Shown here: one piece after another, positions 8,378 through 16,399 of the stretch
How positions within the stretch are numbered: the first letter of the stretch is position 1
Layout: each line of letters opens with the position of its first letter
DNA from: CBDDCA01 sp965218205
GTDB lineage: Bacteria; Spirochaetota; Spirochaetia; WTKD01; G963693115
Direction of reading: 5' to 3'
Length of the DNA stretch: 64,000 bases
Assembly: GCA_965218205.1 (NCBI GenBank)
Contig: OZ244590.1
Coordinates: forward strand, 372,001-436,000
Position numbers and translations under genes: made by a program
The notes under the pieces: model-generated
What the model saw: the letters and a program-made list of their open reading frames with translations, nothing else
Database searches by the model: none
Told to the model about the DNA's origin: nothing

Positions 8378-9031
8378 ATGGAAATTGATACACCGTATAA
8401 ATTAGCAAAACAACAATGGGATAAGCGTCTGGGACAAGCTCAGATGCAAGTACGCTTTTGGAGTGCAAGCACTTTATTTTTGCTTTGTATTACAGGAGCT
8501 TTGAGTTTTGGCATTATCAGTTTGTTAGATGCTCCTCGTGTTGTTCCTCATATTATAGAAGTTGATAAAAACGGCTCAGCAGAGTATCTTGGCTCAGTAT
8601 ATGAACAGCGTTTTCAAATAACTGAAAAGCATGTACGACATTATTTGTTTCGTTTTTTGGAATATGTACGTTCCCTTTCAAGTGATATAGTGGTAGTAAA
8701 ACGAAACTGGAAGAATGCTTACTATTTTCTTACTCCTGCTGGATCAGAAATTCTTACAACATATGCGAGAGATATAGACCCTCTTACGCGGTTTAAGACC
8801 GAGAGGGTAGATATAAAAATAACATCAGTATTAGAACATTCACAGTATTCTCGACAGGTAAATTGGATAGAGACTATTTGGGATAAAAATGGAAAAATAA
8901 TTGATAGATCTTCTTGGAGAGGGCTATTTAAGATTGAGCTTCGTCCTGTAAATGATCCTGTACTTATAAAGTATAATCCATTAGGGTTTTTCATTGATGC
9001 TTTTAATTGGACAAAAGTGGAGGTAGAATGA
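8378..9031 (+). CDS. trbF: TrbF/VirB8-type type IV secretion protein
   Basis: The 217-residue bitopic protein has a short cytoplasmic N-terminus, one membrane helix at about residues 30-52 (LFLLCITGALSFGIISLL) and a periplasmic NTF2-like domain. It ends with the family mark YNPLGFFIDAFNWTKVE. TrbF/VirB8 is an assembly factor of the inner-membrane channel. No Shine-Dalgarno is visible before ATG 8378. The gene opens a tight trbF-trbG-trbI run with ATGA overlaps. Confidence 0.85.
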   Translation: MEIDTPYKLAKQQWDKRLGQAQMQVRFWSASTLFLLCITGALSFGIISLLDAPRVVPHIIEVDKNGSAEYLGSVYEQRFQITEKHVRHYLFRFLEYVRSLSSDIVVVKRNWKNAYYFLTPAGSEILTTYARDIDPLTRFKTERVDIKITSVLEHSQYSRQVNWIETIWDKNGKIIDRSSWRGLFKIELRPVNDPVLIKYNPLGFFIDAFNWTKVEVE

Positions 9032-10002
9032 AAGTAATAGTATTGTTTCTTAGTATCATCACCATTGCTTGTGTAAGTAACACAGAGGATGGAGAAAATA
9101 GTGTTAATGGTACTGATGCACCAACGCAAGAGGAGCTTGATGCTTTTGATGAAGAGGCTTCTTTGCTATATCAAGATGATTGTAGTACACAAGAGCAGTG
9201 TGTAGCTATGCAAGATCCTATTATTCAGATGCAGCTTTTTCAGACAAATGACACATCCCCTGATTCCGATGTCAAGGACAATCCAAAACAGCTTATAGAA
9301 AATGCAAATGCAAAGGCACTTCAAGAGCCAGTACAATCTACAATACAAAATAGTCTTGTACTATACAACTATTATGATAAATATATTTACAGTATTTATA
9401 CTACTCCACAGCGTGTAACAGTATTACGTTTTGATAAAAAAGAACTTATTGATGGGGAAATTGTAGTAGGAGATTCTGCCAACTGGATGATTGAAATTGA
9501 TACTGCCGTAGATAGACCTCTTGTGTATATAAAGCCACTGTTATCTAATTTGACTACTAACATGGTTATTAACACTACCAAGAGAACATACTATTTAAGT
9601 TTAGAGAGTAATAAAAAAACATTTATGGTGGCAGTTGAATGGAGGTATCCTATGGAGATACTAAAATCAACACAGAAAAAGAAACAACTTTTAGAAGAAC
9701 CAATGCTGCTCAAAGATCTAAATTTTAATTATCGCATTATAAGTTATGGAAAGGAGCCATCGTGGAAACCTAATAAGGTGTTTGATAATGGAGAAAGAAC
9801 ATTTATTCAGTTTTTTAGTAAATACCATGTAGCAAAGGCTCCAGCATTATTTACTATCAATGCACTAGGAAAAAGTACGCTTGTAAACTATCGTGTGATA
9901 GGTGATTATTATATTGTAGATTCTCTTTTTCAAAAAGCAGAACTACGTTTGGGATCAAAGAAAGAAGATAGTATTCTTATTGTGAAAGGAATGGAACAAT
10001 GA
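9028..10002 (+). CDS. trbG: TrbG/VirB9-type outer-membrane core protein (lipoprotein)
   Basis: ATG 9028 overlaps the trbF stop as ATGA and follows GGAGG. The N-terminus MKVIVLFLSIITIACVS is a lipoprotein signal with Cys15. A low-complexity acidic linker runs to about residue 110. The VirB9/TrbG beta-domain follows (PQRVTVLRFDKKE, ANWMIEIDTA, LVYIKPLLSNLTTNMVINT). It should assemble with TrbI in the outer-membrane core of the conjugation channel. A lipidated VirB9 could partly replace the separate VirB7 lipoprotein (inference). Confidence 0.85.
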   Translation: MKVIVLFLSIITIACVSNTEDGENSVNGTDAPTQEELDAFDEEASLLYQDDCSTQEQCVAMQDPIIQMQLFQTNDTSPDSDVKDNPKQLIENANAKALQEPVQSTIQNSLVLYNYYDKYIYSIYTTPQRVTVLRFDKKELIDGEIVVGDSANWMIEIDTAVDRPLVYIKPLLSNLTTNMVINTTKRTYYLSLESNKKTFMVAVEWRYPMEILKSTQKKKQLLEEPMLLKDLNFNYRIISYGKEPSWKPNKVFDNGERTFIQFFSKYHVAKAPALFTINALGKSTLVNYRVIGDYYIVDSLFQKAELRLGSKKEDSILIVKGMEQ

Positions 10003-11384
10003 AACCTAAGAAAATAAAGACAAAACTAAAAGTGTTACGTGCTACTTTTTTTATCTTTTTCTTTTTAATAGGCATGTCTATTGTTATTGGAGTAAGTCAA
10101 GCAGGAAAGATAAAGAAGGATGTAGCATCAGCAGAAGAACAAAAAATATTTTCTGTCATTATTCCGCAAGATCTTACTATTGTCGATGAAGATTACAAGG
10201 ATGCATCGCTTACTACTGCAGATGTGCAAAGTGACGATGCTTCAACTAATGGGATAGCTGCATACTCTTCAAGTTTAGGGACATATGCTAGTACTCCTTC
10301 AACTAGTGGAGTAGCAAACTCCCTATCGCAAGCAGAAGTGCAAAAATCTAACAGCAGTGAGTACGCACAAGCTCCCAGTGACTTTGATACAGGAAGTGGA
10401 TATGCAAGTACTAATGACTATAGCAATAGATATAATTCCACTTCATCGTATGGTGATAGGCTTGCTTATATCAAGGAGTATTTGGAGAGCAGTTTTAATG
10501 GAGGAGATTCCTCTACAAGTGCTGTTAGTGCAGATACTCCTTCTCATGTACAAAGAGGGCGTAAATCTGCACTGTTTGTGTCTCAAGGAAACATGTCTAT
10601 TGATACTGGTGCTGTTCTTGGAGGAGCGTCTCAGCTAGCAAATGCAATAAGTTCTGGAGGCGGAAGTCTTGCACAAGGAGCTTTACAGCTACCTGACAAT
10701 AGAACCTCCTATGATATGCAAAATTCACAAAAAAACAAGCAAGATTTTTTGCGTCAAAAACAACAGAGCAAAGCTGATTTACAAACACGATCTGATTACA
10801 TACAGCTAAATACTGACTATGTGCTTGTTTCGGGGAGTGTTATTCCTATAGTGTTGCTTACAAAAATTAACAGTGATTTACCTGGGTATATTAGTGCAAG
10901 AGTAGTAGAAAATGTATACGATACATTTAGTGGATATAATTTGCTCATTCCAAAAGGCTCTTTGCTTGTAGGAAGTTATGATTCTGAAATTTCTTGGGGA
11001 CAGTTGAGGGTGTTAGTGGTATGGGAAACATTAACTCGTCCTGACGGAGTGAGTGTGGCATTACAGGGTATGCAAGGAGTGGATGTACAGGGAGCTTCGG
11101 GTATTATCTCAAGAGTAAAGACGACTATTGCCGAAAGTATGGCTATAACAGTGCTTTCTTCATTGTTTAAGCTGGGGATAGAATACACTTCTGCACAAGC
11201 ACAGAGGAGTACTGGCAATACATCATTGTCAGATGCTACCAGTAATGCAGGAGGAGAAATTGTTTCTACTGCTACAGAGTTAGCAAACAAGCTGTTGGAT
11301 AGACAGCCAACTTTGACAGTTGATCCAGGCACCGAATCATTTGTCTTTGTACATTATGATATTGAATTACCAGCATTTGAATGA
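9999..11384 (+). CDS. trbI: TrbI/VirB10-type core-channel protein
   Basis: The 461-residue protein has a short basic cytoplasmic start, a membrane helix at residues 14-34, a long Ser/Ala/Asn/Tyr-rich periplasmic linker (about 50-260) and a C-terminal VirB10 domain. The conserved blocks are GSVIPIVLLTKINSDLPG, YNLLIPKGSLLVGSYDS and a GQLRVLVVWETLTRPDG segment. VirB10 spans both membranes and gates the channel. The ATG overlaps the trbG stop. The Pro-rich linker usual in the family is replaced by a Ser/Asn-rich one. Confidence 0.9.
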   Translation: MKPKKIKTKLKVLRATFFIFFFLIGMSIVIGVSQAGKIKKDVASAEEQKIFSVIIPQDLTIVDEDYKDASLTTADVQSDDASTNGIAAYSSSLGTYASTPSTSGVANSLSQAEVQKSNSSEYAQAPSDFDTGSGYASTNDYSNRYNSTSSYGDRLAYIKEYLESSFNGGDSSTSAVSADTPSHVQRGRKSALFVSQGNMSIDTGAVLGGASQLANAISSGGGSLAQGALQLPDNRTSYDMQNSQKNKQDFLRQKQQSKADLQTRSDYIQLNTDYVLVSGSVIPIVLLTKINSDLPGYISARVVENVYDTFSGYNLLIPKGSLLVGSYDSEISWGQLRVLVVWETLTRPDGVSVALQGMQGVDVQGASGIISRVKTTIAESMAITVLSSLFKLGIEYTSAQAQRSTGNTSLSDATSNAGGEIVSTATELANKLLDRQPTLTVDPGTESFVFVHYDIELPAFE

Positions 11385-11409
11385 GTTTTAATAAATAAGG
11401 AGGTATACA

Positions 11410-11787
11410 ATGAGTAAAAAATACTGTTTCATTTTTGTATGTGTTATGCTTATTTCACACAGTGTGTTTTCAGAAACATCCGATGAACTTGGAGATTTTG
11501 AGAAATATATTGAACAGCACAAAATACAGATGGACTGGGGAGGAGGGCTATCTATCTCTGGGGTAGTGCTTTCAGTGGTAGGAGGAGTACTTGCAAGCTA
11601 TGCATTATCTATTGATGATGAAAATAATAATCCCTATAGAAAAGAGCTTGTAATTACTGGCTATTCTGTTATGGGAGTGAGTGCATTGTTTGTTCTTGTT
11701 GGTATTCCTCTATGGTTTTTGGGAAACAAAGATTATTTAGAAACACTGGATCTGCGTCAGCAATATTATTTTTTAAGTCGTGAGTAA
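11410..11787 (+). CDS. small exported/membrane protein of the conjugation cluster
   Basis: The 125-residue product has an N-terminal signal peptide (to about residue 22, VFSET). Two hydrophobic Gly/Val/Ser-rich segments follow at about 47-65 and 82-105, linked by a polar DDENNNPYRK loop. A clear AAGGAGG site precedes the ATG. It overlaps the downstream TraF-like peptidase gene by 8 bases. No family is recognised. Position suggests a conjugation accessory or a substrate of the peptidase. Confidence 0.6.
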   Translation: MSKKYCFIFVCVMLISHSVFSETSDELGDFEKYIEQHKIQMDWGGGLSISGVVLSVVGGVLASYALSIDDENNNPYRKELVITGYSVMGVSALFVLVGIPLWFLGNKDYLETLDLRQQYYFLSRE

Positions 11788-12205
11788 AAAAATACTCATT
11801 ATATACTATGGCATATATGTCTTTTTTTTCTTGTGTGTTTGGTTGATACCGAAAAGTTTGGTACAGACAAATAGCGTATTTATATACAATAAAAGCCCTT
11901 CGGTGCCAATAGGCTGGTACATGAGACAGTTTGCGTACAAAAGTATTTCTTGTGATCCTCTGTATGTTTCAATTAATCCACTGTGGATACAGAAAAAATT
12001 TCCTCTTGTAGCTAAGTCTCTTATTGCATCAGGCATTGTTATCTTAAAATATGTCAATGAACATACCAGAGAATATATCATAAAAAATACTACTTTGCCA
12101 CAGTATGTAGAAGTATTTGCAAATAGTGAACAAGCTATTAGCTCAGCGATAATGGGGAAAGTGCCAGAACAGTATATTCTTGGACTATACTGTCGTATCG
12201 TGTAA
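11780..12205 (+). CDS. traF: TraF-type conjugative signal peptidase (S26 family)
   Basis: The 141-residue protein starts at GTG 11780 inside the previous gene. It has an N-terminal membrane anchor (residues 4-22), the nucleophile motif NKSPSVPIGWYM with Ser near residue 40, and a candidate general-base Lys in IVILKYV near 92. It ends with the box GKVPEQYILG. In RP4, TraF processes and cyclises the pilin TrbC. No pilin gene is in the window, so the substrate should lie upstream of position 1. It closes the conjugation cluster. Confidence 0.75.
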   Translation: MSKKILIIYYGIYVFFFLCVWLIPKSLVQTNSVFIYNKSPSVPIGWYMRQFAYKSISCDPLYVSINPLWIQKKFPLVAKSLIASGIVILKYVNEHTREYIIKNTTLPQYVEVFANSEQAISSAIMGKVPEQYILGLYCRIV

Positions 12206-12362
12206 GCATAAGGGATAGTATGTATTACACAAGTTCAAGTGGAAATTCAAGCATTACATGCTACAAAGTAGTAATATAAGATAGCATACTCTGTTTTCTT
12301 TTGTATCATGTGAATTTTTGTTCTTTTTTTATGGTAAAAGTACAATTTTCCAAGAAATTAAA

Positions 12363-12392
12363 TTGCATTAATAAGTAATTTCATGGTATACT
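12363..12392 (+). promoter_or_regulatory. sigma70-type promoter of the pnt operon
   Basis: TTGCAT (12363-12368) and TATACT (12387-12392) are 18 bp apart, giving a start about 30 bases before pntAA. The rest of the 12206-12429 gap holds no gene or terminator that I can support. Confidence 0.65.
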
Positions 12393-12429
12393 ATTACTAA
12401 GAAAATTAAATTATAAATGGTAGGTATTT

Positions 12430-13542
12430 ATGGCACTAACAATTGGTATTTTAAAAGAATCTGATTCGCGTGTTGCAATAGTTCCAGACAGTATCAAAGA
12501 TCTGCAAAAATTAGGGCTTACGTTACAGCTCGTAAAGGATGCAGGTACTGCAGCTGGTTTTCCAGATGATATGTATACTAAACAAAAAGCAAAAGTGGTT
12601 ACTAAGCCTGTTTTGCTAAGTAAGTCTGATATTATTGTTTCACTCAATCCGATATCATCAGTTGATCAATTAAAACTTAAGGCAGATGCTGTTTTAATTT
12701 CTCGCTATGCCCCTTATGACAATAAAAGTAAGGTAAAGGGATATGTAAAGAAAAATCATACTCTATTTAGTTTAGATATGATTCCACGAATTACAGTCGC
12801 ACAATCTTCTGACGTATTGTCTTCTTTGGCATCAATAGCAGGATATAAAGCGGTACTAATAGCAGCTAATACGCTTACGCGGTATTATCCAATGCTCACT
12901 ACTGCAGCTGGAAGTATTCCTCCTGCGAAAGTATTAGTAATTGGGGCAGGGGTAGCAGGGTTGCAAGCAATTGCTACTGCACGTCGTTTAGGTGCTGTAG
13001 TAGAAGCCTCTGATACAAGAGCTGCAGCAAAGGATGAAGTAAAGAGTTTGGGTGCAAAATTTGTTGAAGTAGAAGGGGCAACTGACGATACATCTGCTGG
13101 GGGGTATGCTGTAGAGCAGACAGAAGAATATAAGAAGAAACAGAAAGAAGCGATTGCTGCAAGTGTAGCACGTTCTGATGTTGTTATTGCAACCGCACAG
13201 TTACGAGGAAAGCCTGCTCCTAAAATTATTACGAAGGCAATGGTAGAATCTATGAAGCCTGGAGGAGTAATTGTTGATTTAGCATCATCTACGGGAGGAA
13301 ACTGTGAACTGAGTAAAGATAACAAGACTATTAAGCATAAAGGTATTACTATTATTGGTGATTCTGATCTTTCTGAGCAAGTAGCTTCTCATGCATCGGT
13401 ACTATACAGTAAGAATGTTTTTAATTTTATAAAATTTATGCTGGATGAGAAAGGGAAGCTTGAGCCTACAACTCTTACTCATGAAGTAGTTGAAAAAAGC
13501 TGTATTGTTCATAAAGGACAACTTTTATATAAGGAGAAGTAA
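12430..13542 (+). CDS. pntAA: NAD(P) transhydrogenase alpha subunit part 1 (NAD(H)-binding domain I)
   Basis: The 370-residue protein is the soluble dI component of proton-translocating transhydrogenase. Visible marks are the alanine-dehydrogenase/PNT N-terminal domain (ESDSRVAIVPDSI), the dinucleotide fold KVLVIGAGVAGLQAIATARRLGA near residue 165, and the family block EYKKKQKEAIAASVARSDVVIATAQ. It is a separate polypeptide, as in split alpha-subunit systems. It transfers hydride between NADH and NADP+ using the proton gradient and supplies NADPH. The operon continues with pntAB and pntB. Confidence 0.93.
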   Translation: MALTIGILKESDSRVAIVPDSIKDLQKLGLTLQLVKDAGTAAGFPDDMYTKQKAKVVTKPVLLSKSDIIVSLNPISSVDQLKLKADAVLISRYAPYDNKSKVKGYVKKNHTLFSLDMIPRITVAQSSDVLSSLASIAGYKAVLIAANTLTRYYPMLTTAAGSIPPAKVLVIGAGVAGLQAIATARRLGAVVEASDTRAAAKDEVKSLGAKFVEVEGATDDTSAGGYAVEQTEEYKKKQKEAIAASVARSDVVIATAQLRGKPAPKIITKAMVESMKPGGVIVDLASSTGGNCELSKDNKTIKHKGITIIGDSDLSEQVASHASVLYSKNVFNFIKFMLDEKGKLEPTTLTHEVVEKSCIVHKGQLLYKEK

Positions 13543-13543
13543 T

Positions 13544-13870
13544 ATGACTATTATTGAAGGAATTTTAGGGTATCTTTCACAGTATTTAACACAGATAACT
13601 ATGCTAATTTTTGCATCTTTTGTAGGAATGGAAATAATAGGACGTGTTCCTACACTACTTCATACTCCTCTTATGTCTGGAGCAAATGCAATTAGTGGAG
13701 TAACTGTTATTGGTGGTATCTATCTTGTACGTACTGCAAGCACTGGGGATGTGCTTACTATCTTTTTAGGAGCACTTGCTGTGTTTTTAGGAGCTATCAA
13801 TGTAGCTGGTGGTTTTGCCGTTACAAATCGTATGCTTGAAAAATTTAAGAAAGAGAAGGGGGATTCTTAA
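13544..13870 (+). CDS. pntAB: NAD(P) transhydrogenase alpha subunit part 2 (membrane domain)
   Basis: ATG 13544, behind AAGGAG and two bases after the pntAA stop, gives 108 residues with three to four membrane segments. The conserved VPTLLHTPLMSGANAISG block is typical of the PntA C-terminal membrane part. An in-frame upstream start at 13490 would overlap pntAA by 53 bases and is rejected. With PntB it forms the proton channel. Confidence 0.92.
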   Translation: MTIIEGILGYLSQYLTQITMLIFASFVGMEIIGRVPTLLHTPLMSGANAISGVTVIGGIYLVRTASTGDVLTIFLGALAVFLGAINVAGGFAVTNRMLEKFKKEKGDS

Positions 13871-13871
13871 A

Positions 13872-15281
13872 ATGAATTATTCTGATACTATAGTAGAACT
13901 CTTATATTTAATTGGAACTATCTTTTTTATTTATGGCATAAAAAGAATGTCTCACCCTGATACTGCTCGAAATGGAAACTTTATTGGGGCAATTGGTATG
14001 GTGATAGGTATTGTAACAATATTATTTTCTCCGCTTAGCAATGCTAATAGTAATGTGGTTTTTGTTTATGCTATAATTTTTATCGCTCTTATAGCAGGAG
14101 CTATTATTGGAATATATGCGTCAGTGAAGGTAAAATTAACTGCAATGCCAGAAATGGTATCTTTGTTTAATGGCTTTGGTGGTGGATGTTCTATGCTTAT
14201 TGGATATACAGAGCTATATAAACTAGTAGGCACTCCTGTTGCAGCTAATCCTTTGCTTGTACTCACTGGTATTTTTGCTGTATTTGTTGGTGCTATTACA
14301 TTGATAGGATCAATAGTAGCATGGGGGAAACTTTCTGGTTTTTTAAGGGATGCAATAAAATTGCCATTTCCTCAAATTATTAATCTTGTCTTACTTATTG
14401 TGACCATTGTGGTAGGGTATTATGTGATGACCGCCTCAGTACTCAGTCTTGGAATAATTGGCTTACTTATACTTATTTCATGTGTATATGGGTTTACTTT
14501 TGTTACTCCAATAGGTGGTGGGGATATGCCAGTAGTAATATCATTGCTTAATTCTTTTAGTGGTGTGGCGGCAACTATTTCAGGCTTACTCTACAATAAC
14601 ACATTTATGATTGTTGGGGGACTGTTGGTAGGAGCATCAGGTACCATTCTCACTATTTTAATGTGCAAAGCTATGAATCGTTCCCTTATCAATGTACTGA
14701 TTGGTGGGTTAGGAGCTACTGCACTTGCTGTTGATGGGGATGAAAATAAGGTGGTTCGTGAAGTTTCATTTGCAGATCTTGCTGTACAGCTTAAGTATTC
14801 TGGTAAAGTTATGATTGTCCCTGGATATGGTTTAGCGGTAGCACAAGCACAACATGCTTGTCATGAGCTTGAAAAACAGTTAGAAGCAGAAGGGGTGCAA
14901 GTGGCATATGCAATTCATCCGGTAGCTGGACGTATGCCAGGTCACATGAATGTACTGCTTGCTGAAGCACAGGTATCATATGAAAAACTTCTTGAACTGG
15001 AACCTGCAAATGAACAGTTTCCTAGTACGGATGTTATTCTTGTAATAGGGGCAAATGATGTTGTAAATCCCGCAGCAAAAGAAAATCCTGGCAGTCCTAT
15101 ATATGGTATGCCTATTCTTGATGTAGAACAAGCTAAGACTGTTATTGTTTTTAAGCGTAGTATGAGAACAGGATATGCTGGAGTAGACAATCCTCTTTTT
15201 TATAAAGAGAATACGCGTATGCTTTTTGGTGATGCGAAAGATAGTCTGTCAAAGCTAAAGTCCGAAGTAGCAAGTGTATAA
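13872..15281 (+). CDS. pntB: NAD(P) transhydrogenase beta subunit
   Basis: From ATG 13872 the protein is 469 residues, the usual PntB size. The N-terminal half has about eight or nine membrane helices with the GFGGGCSMLIGYTELY block. The C-terminal half is the NADP(H)-binding dIII domain with VPGYGLAVAQAQH, AIHPVAGRMPGHMNVLLAEA, VIGANDVVNPAA and KRSMRTGYAGVDNPLF. It starts one base after the pntAB stop and is followed by a strong terminator. Confidence 0.95.
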   Translation: MNYSDTIVELLYLIGTIFFIYGIKRMSHPDTARNGNFIGAIGMVIGIVTILFSPLSNANSNVVFVYAIIFIALIAGAIIGIYASVKVKLTAMPEMVSLFNGFGGGCSMLIGYTELYKLVGTPVAANPLLVLTGIFAVFVGAITLIGSIVAWGKLSGFLRDAIKLPFPQIINLVLLIVTIVVGYYVMTASVLSLGIIGLLILISCVYGFTFVTPIGGGDMPVVISLLNSFSGVAATISGLLYNNTFMIVGGLLVGASGTILTILMCKAMNRSLINVLIGGLGATALAVDGDENKVVREVSFADLAVQLKYSGKVMIVPGYGLAVAQAQHACHELEKQLEAEGVQVAYAIHPVAGRMPGHMNVLLAEAQVSYEKLLELEPANEQFPSTDVILVIGANDVVNPAAKENPGSPIYGMPILDVEQAKTVIVFKRSMRTGYAGVDNPLFYKENTRMLFGDAKDSLSKLKSEVASV

Positions 15282-15300
15282 TATAATCATTGATAGCATA

Positions 15301-15328
15301 AAAAAGCCTCTGTATAAGAGGCTTTTTT
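15301..15328. terminator. bidirectional rho-independent terminator
   Basis: GCCTCT (15306-15311) pairs with AGAGGC (15317-15322) around a five-base loop. The stem is flanked by A5 on the left and T6 on the right, so it can stop pntB transcription and the convergent lipoprotein gene. Confidence 0.85.
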
Positions 15329-15333
15329 ATTGC

Positions 15334-16368
15334 TTAGAACTGTAATTGTTGTAATAGTGGCTGGTTATTCCAAAGCCAGCTATGTTCTGAAAATATTTGT
15401 ATATTCATATCCCAGTTAGTAGAGAAAGTGTTTCCTAATAATCTTTGATGTTTTTTGTTAGGAAAAAATTCTTTTTGTGTTTTAAGAAGTATTTTTTGTG
15501 TTGTTGTTTGAAAAAGCCAGTTGATAAAGAATTTTGCTTCATTTTTATGTTGAGAATTTTTTCCTATTCCTATATAAGAGCTTGATACTGTTTGAATTTG
15601 TCCATTATGTAAGGTAAATAAGAAATAATAAAATGTATCTTGAATATCTAAAGGAAGGTTGAAGAAAAAATTACTTGTGACTAATTTGTATATAATATTG
15701 TCGTTTTGTAATTGGGCTATATATGAAACAGGAGTAAAGTGTTTACGATATAATGAGATATATTCTTGATAGTCTTCAAAACTTTGTTCTATCCAATTAT
15801 TATACGCTTCTTGAGATTGAAACAGTTGCTTAAAGATGTCTGTCATTTCTGGAACAAATCCAAAAGTTGGTAATGCCTTAGTTGATACTATAGTATGTTG
15901 TTTTGTGAGTGTTTGTAAAGTGCTAAGAGAAATTCTCGCTGTAGAAGGAGGGTTTTTTAAGGATGATTTTTTTACTATGAGTAACGGTATCGAAAAAGAT
16001 ATGAGATGCATATTTTCTGCTGTTTTTTTTATTGTGGACTCAGTAGTATATTTCTCTGTTATTGTGTTTAATGTGAAAGGGGTGTTATCTATGGTTGATT
16101 GTTTAAGAATAAGTACATCTGCATTTGATAGTTGTGTATTATTTGAGAGTTGAATGGGAATAATGTTTTTATTTGGATATTGAGACATATATAAATTGAT
16201 TGCAAACACTGCTTCAGGAATATCATACAGTATCTGTACTGTATTTTTTTCGTTGTTCCTGTAAGTTGTACCACCACAGGAGAATAAAAGCAGTATAGCA
16301 ACAAGCATAGGTATATACCATGCTTTACAATGTGATTGTATGTAAAATGCTGTGTGTTTCAGTTGCAT
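15334..16368 (-). CDS. putative solute-binding-like lipoprotein
   Basis: From ATG 16368 the protein is 344 residues. An upstream in-frame start at 16446 would overlap the aminotransferase gene and place the signal too far inside. The N-terminus ends in MLVAILLLFSCGG, a lipobox with Cys. The body (LYDIPEAVFAINLYMSQYP, LPTFGFVPEMTDIF, KFFINWLFQTTTQKIL) has the look of a family 1 periplasmic binding protein, weakly. It follows the aminotransferase on the same strand by 31 bases. No transporter genes adjoin, so the ligand is unknown. Confidence 0.6.
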   Translation of the reverse strand: MQLKHTAFYIQSHCKAWYIPMLVAILLLFSCGGTTYRNNEKNTVQILYDIPEAVFAINLYMSQYPNKNIIPIQLSNNTQLSNADVLILKQSTIDNTPFTLNTITEKYTTESTIKKTAENMHLISFSIPLLIVKKSSLKNPPSTARISLSTLQTLTKQHTIVSTKALPTFGFVPEMTDIFKQLFQSQEAYNNWIEQSFEDYQEYISLYRKHFTPVSYIAQLQNDNIIYKLVTSNFFFNLPLDIQDTFYYFLFTLHNGQIQTVSSSYIGIGKNSQHKNEAKFFINWLFQTTTQKILLKTQKEFFPNKKHQRLLGNTFSTNWDMNIQIFSEHSWLWNNQPLLQQLQF

Positions 16369-16399
16369 AGCTACTATGTTATTTGCTATCAGTAAAGAA

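Noticed and set aside
12206..12429. Possible gene or terminator between traF and pntAA
   Set aside because: No ORF with a ribosome site and no stem followed by a T-run was found. Only the pnt promoter is supported.
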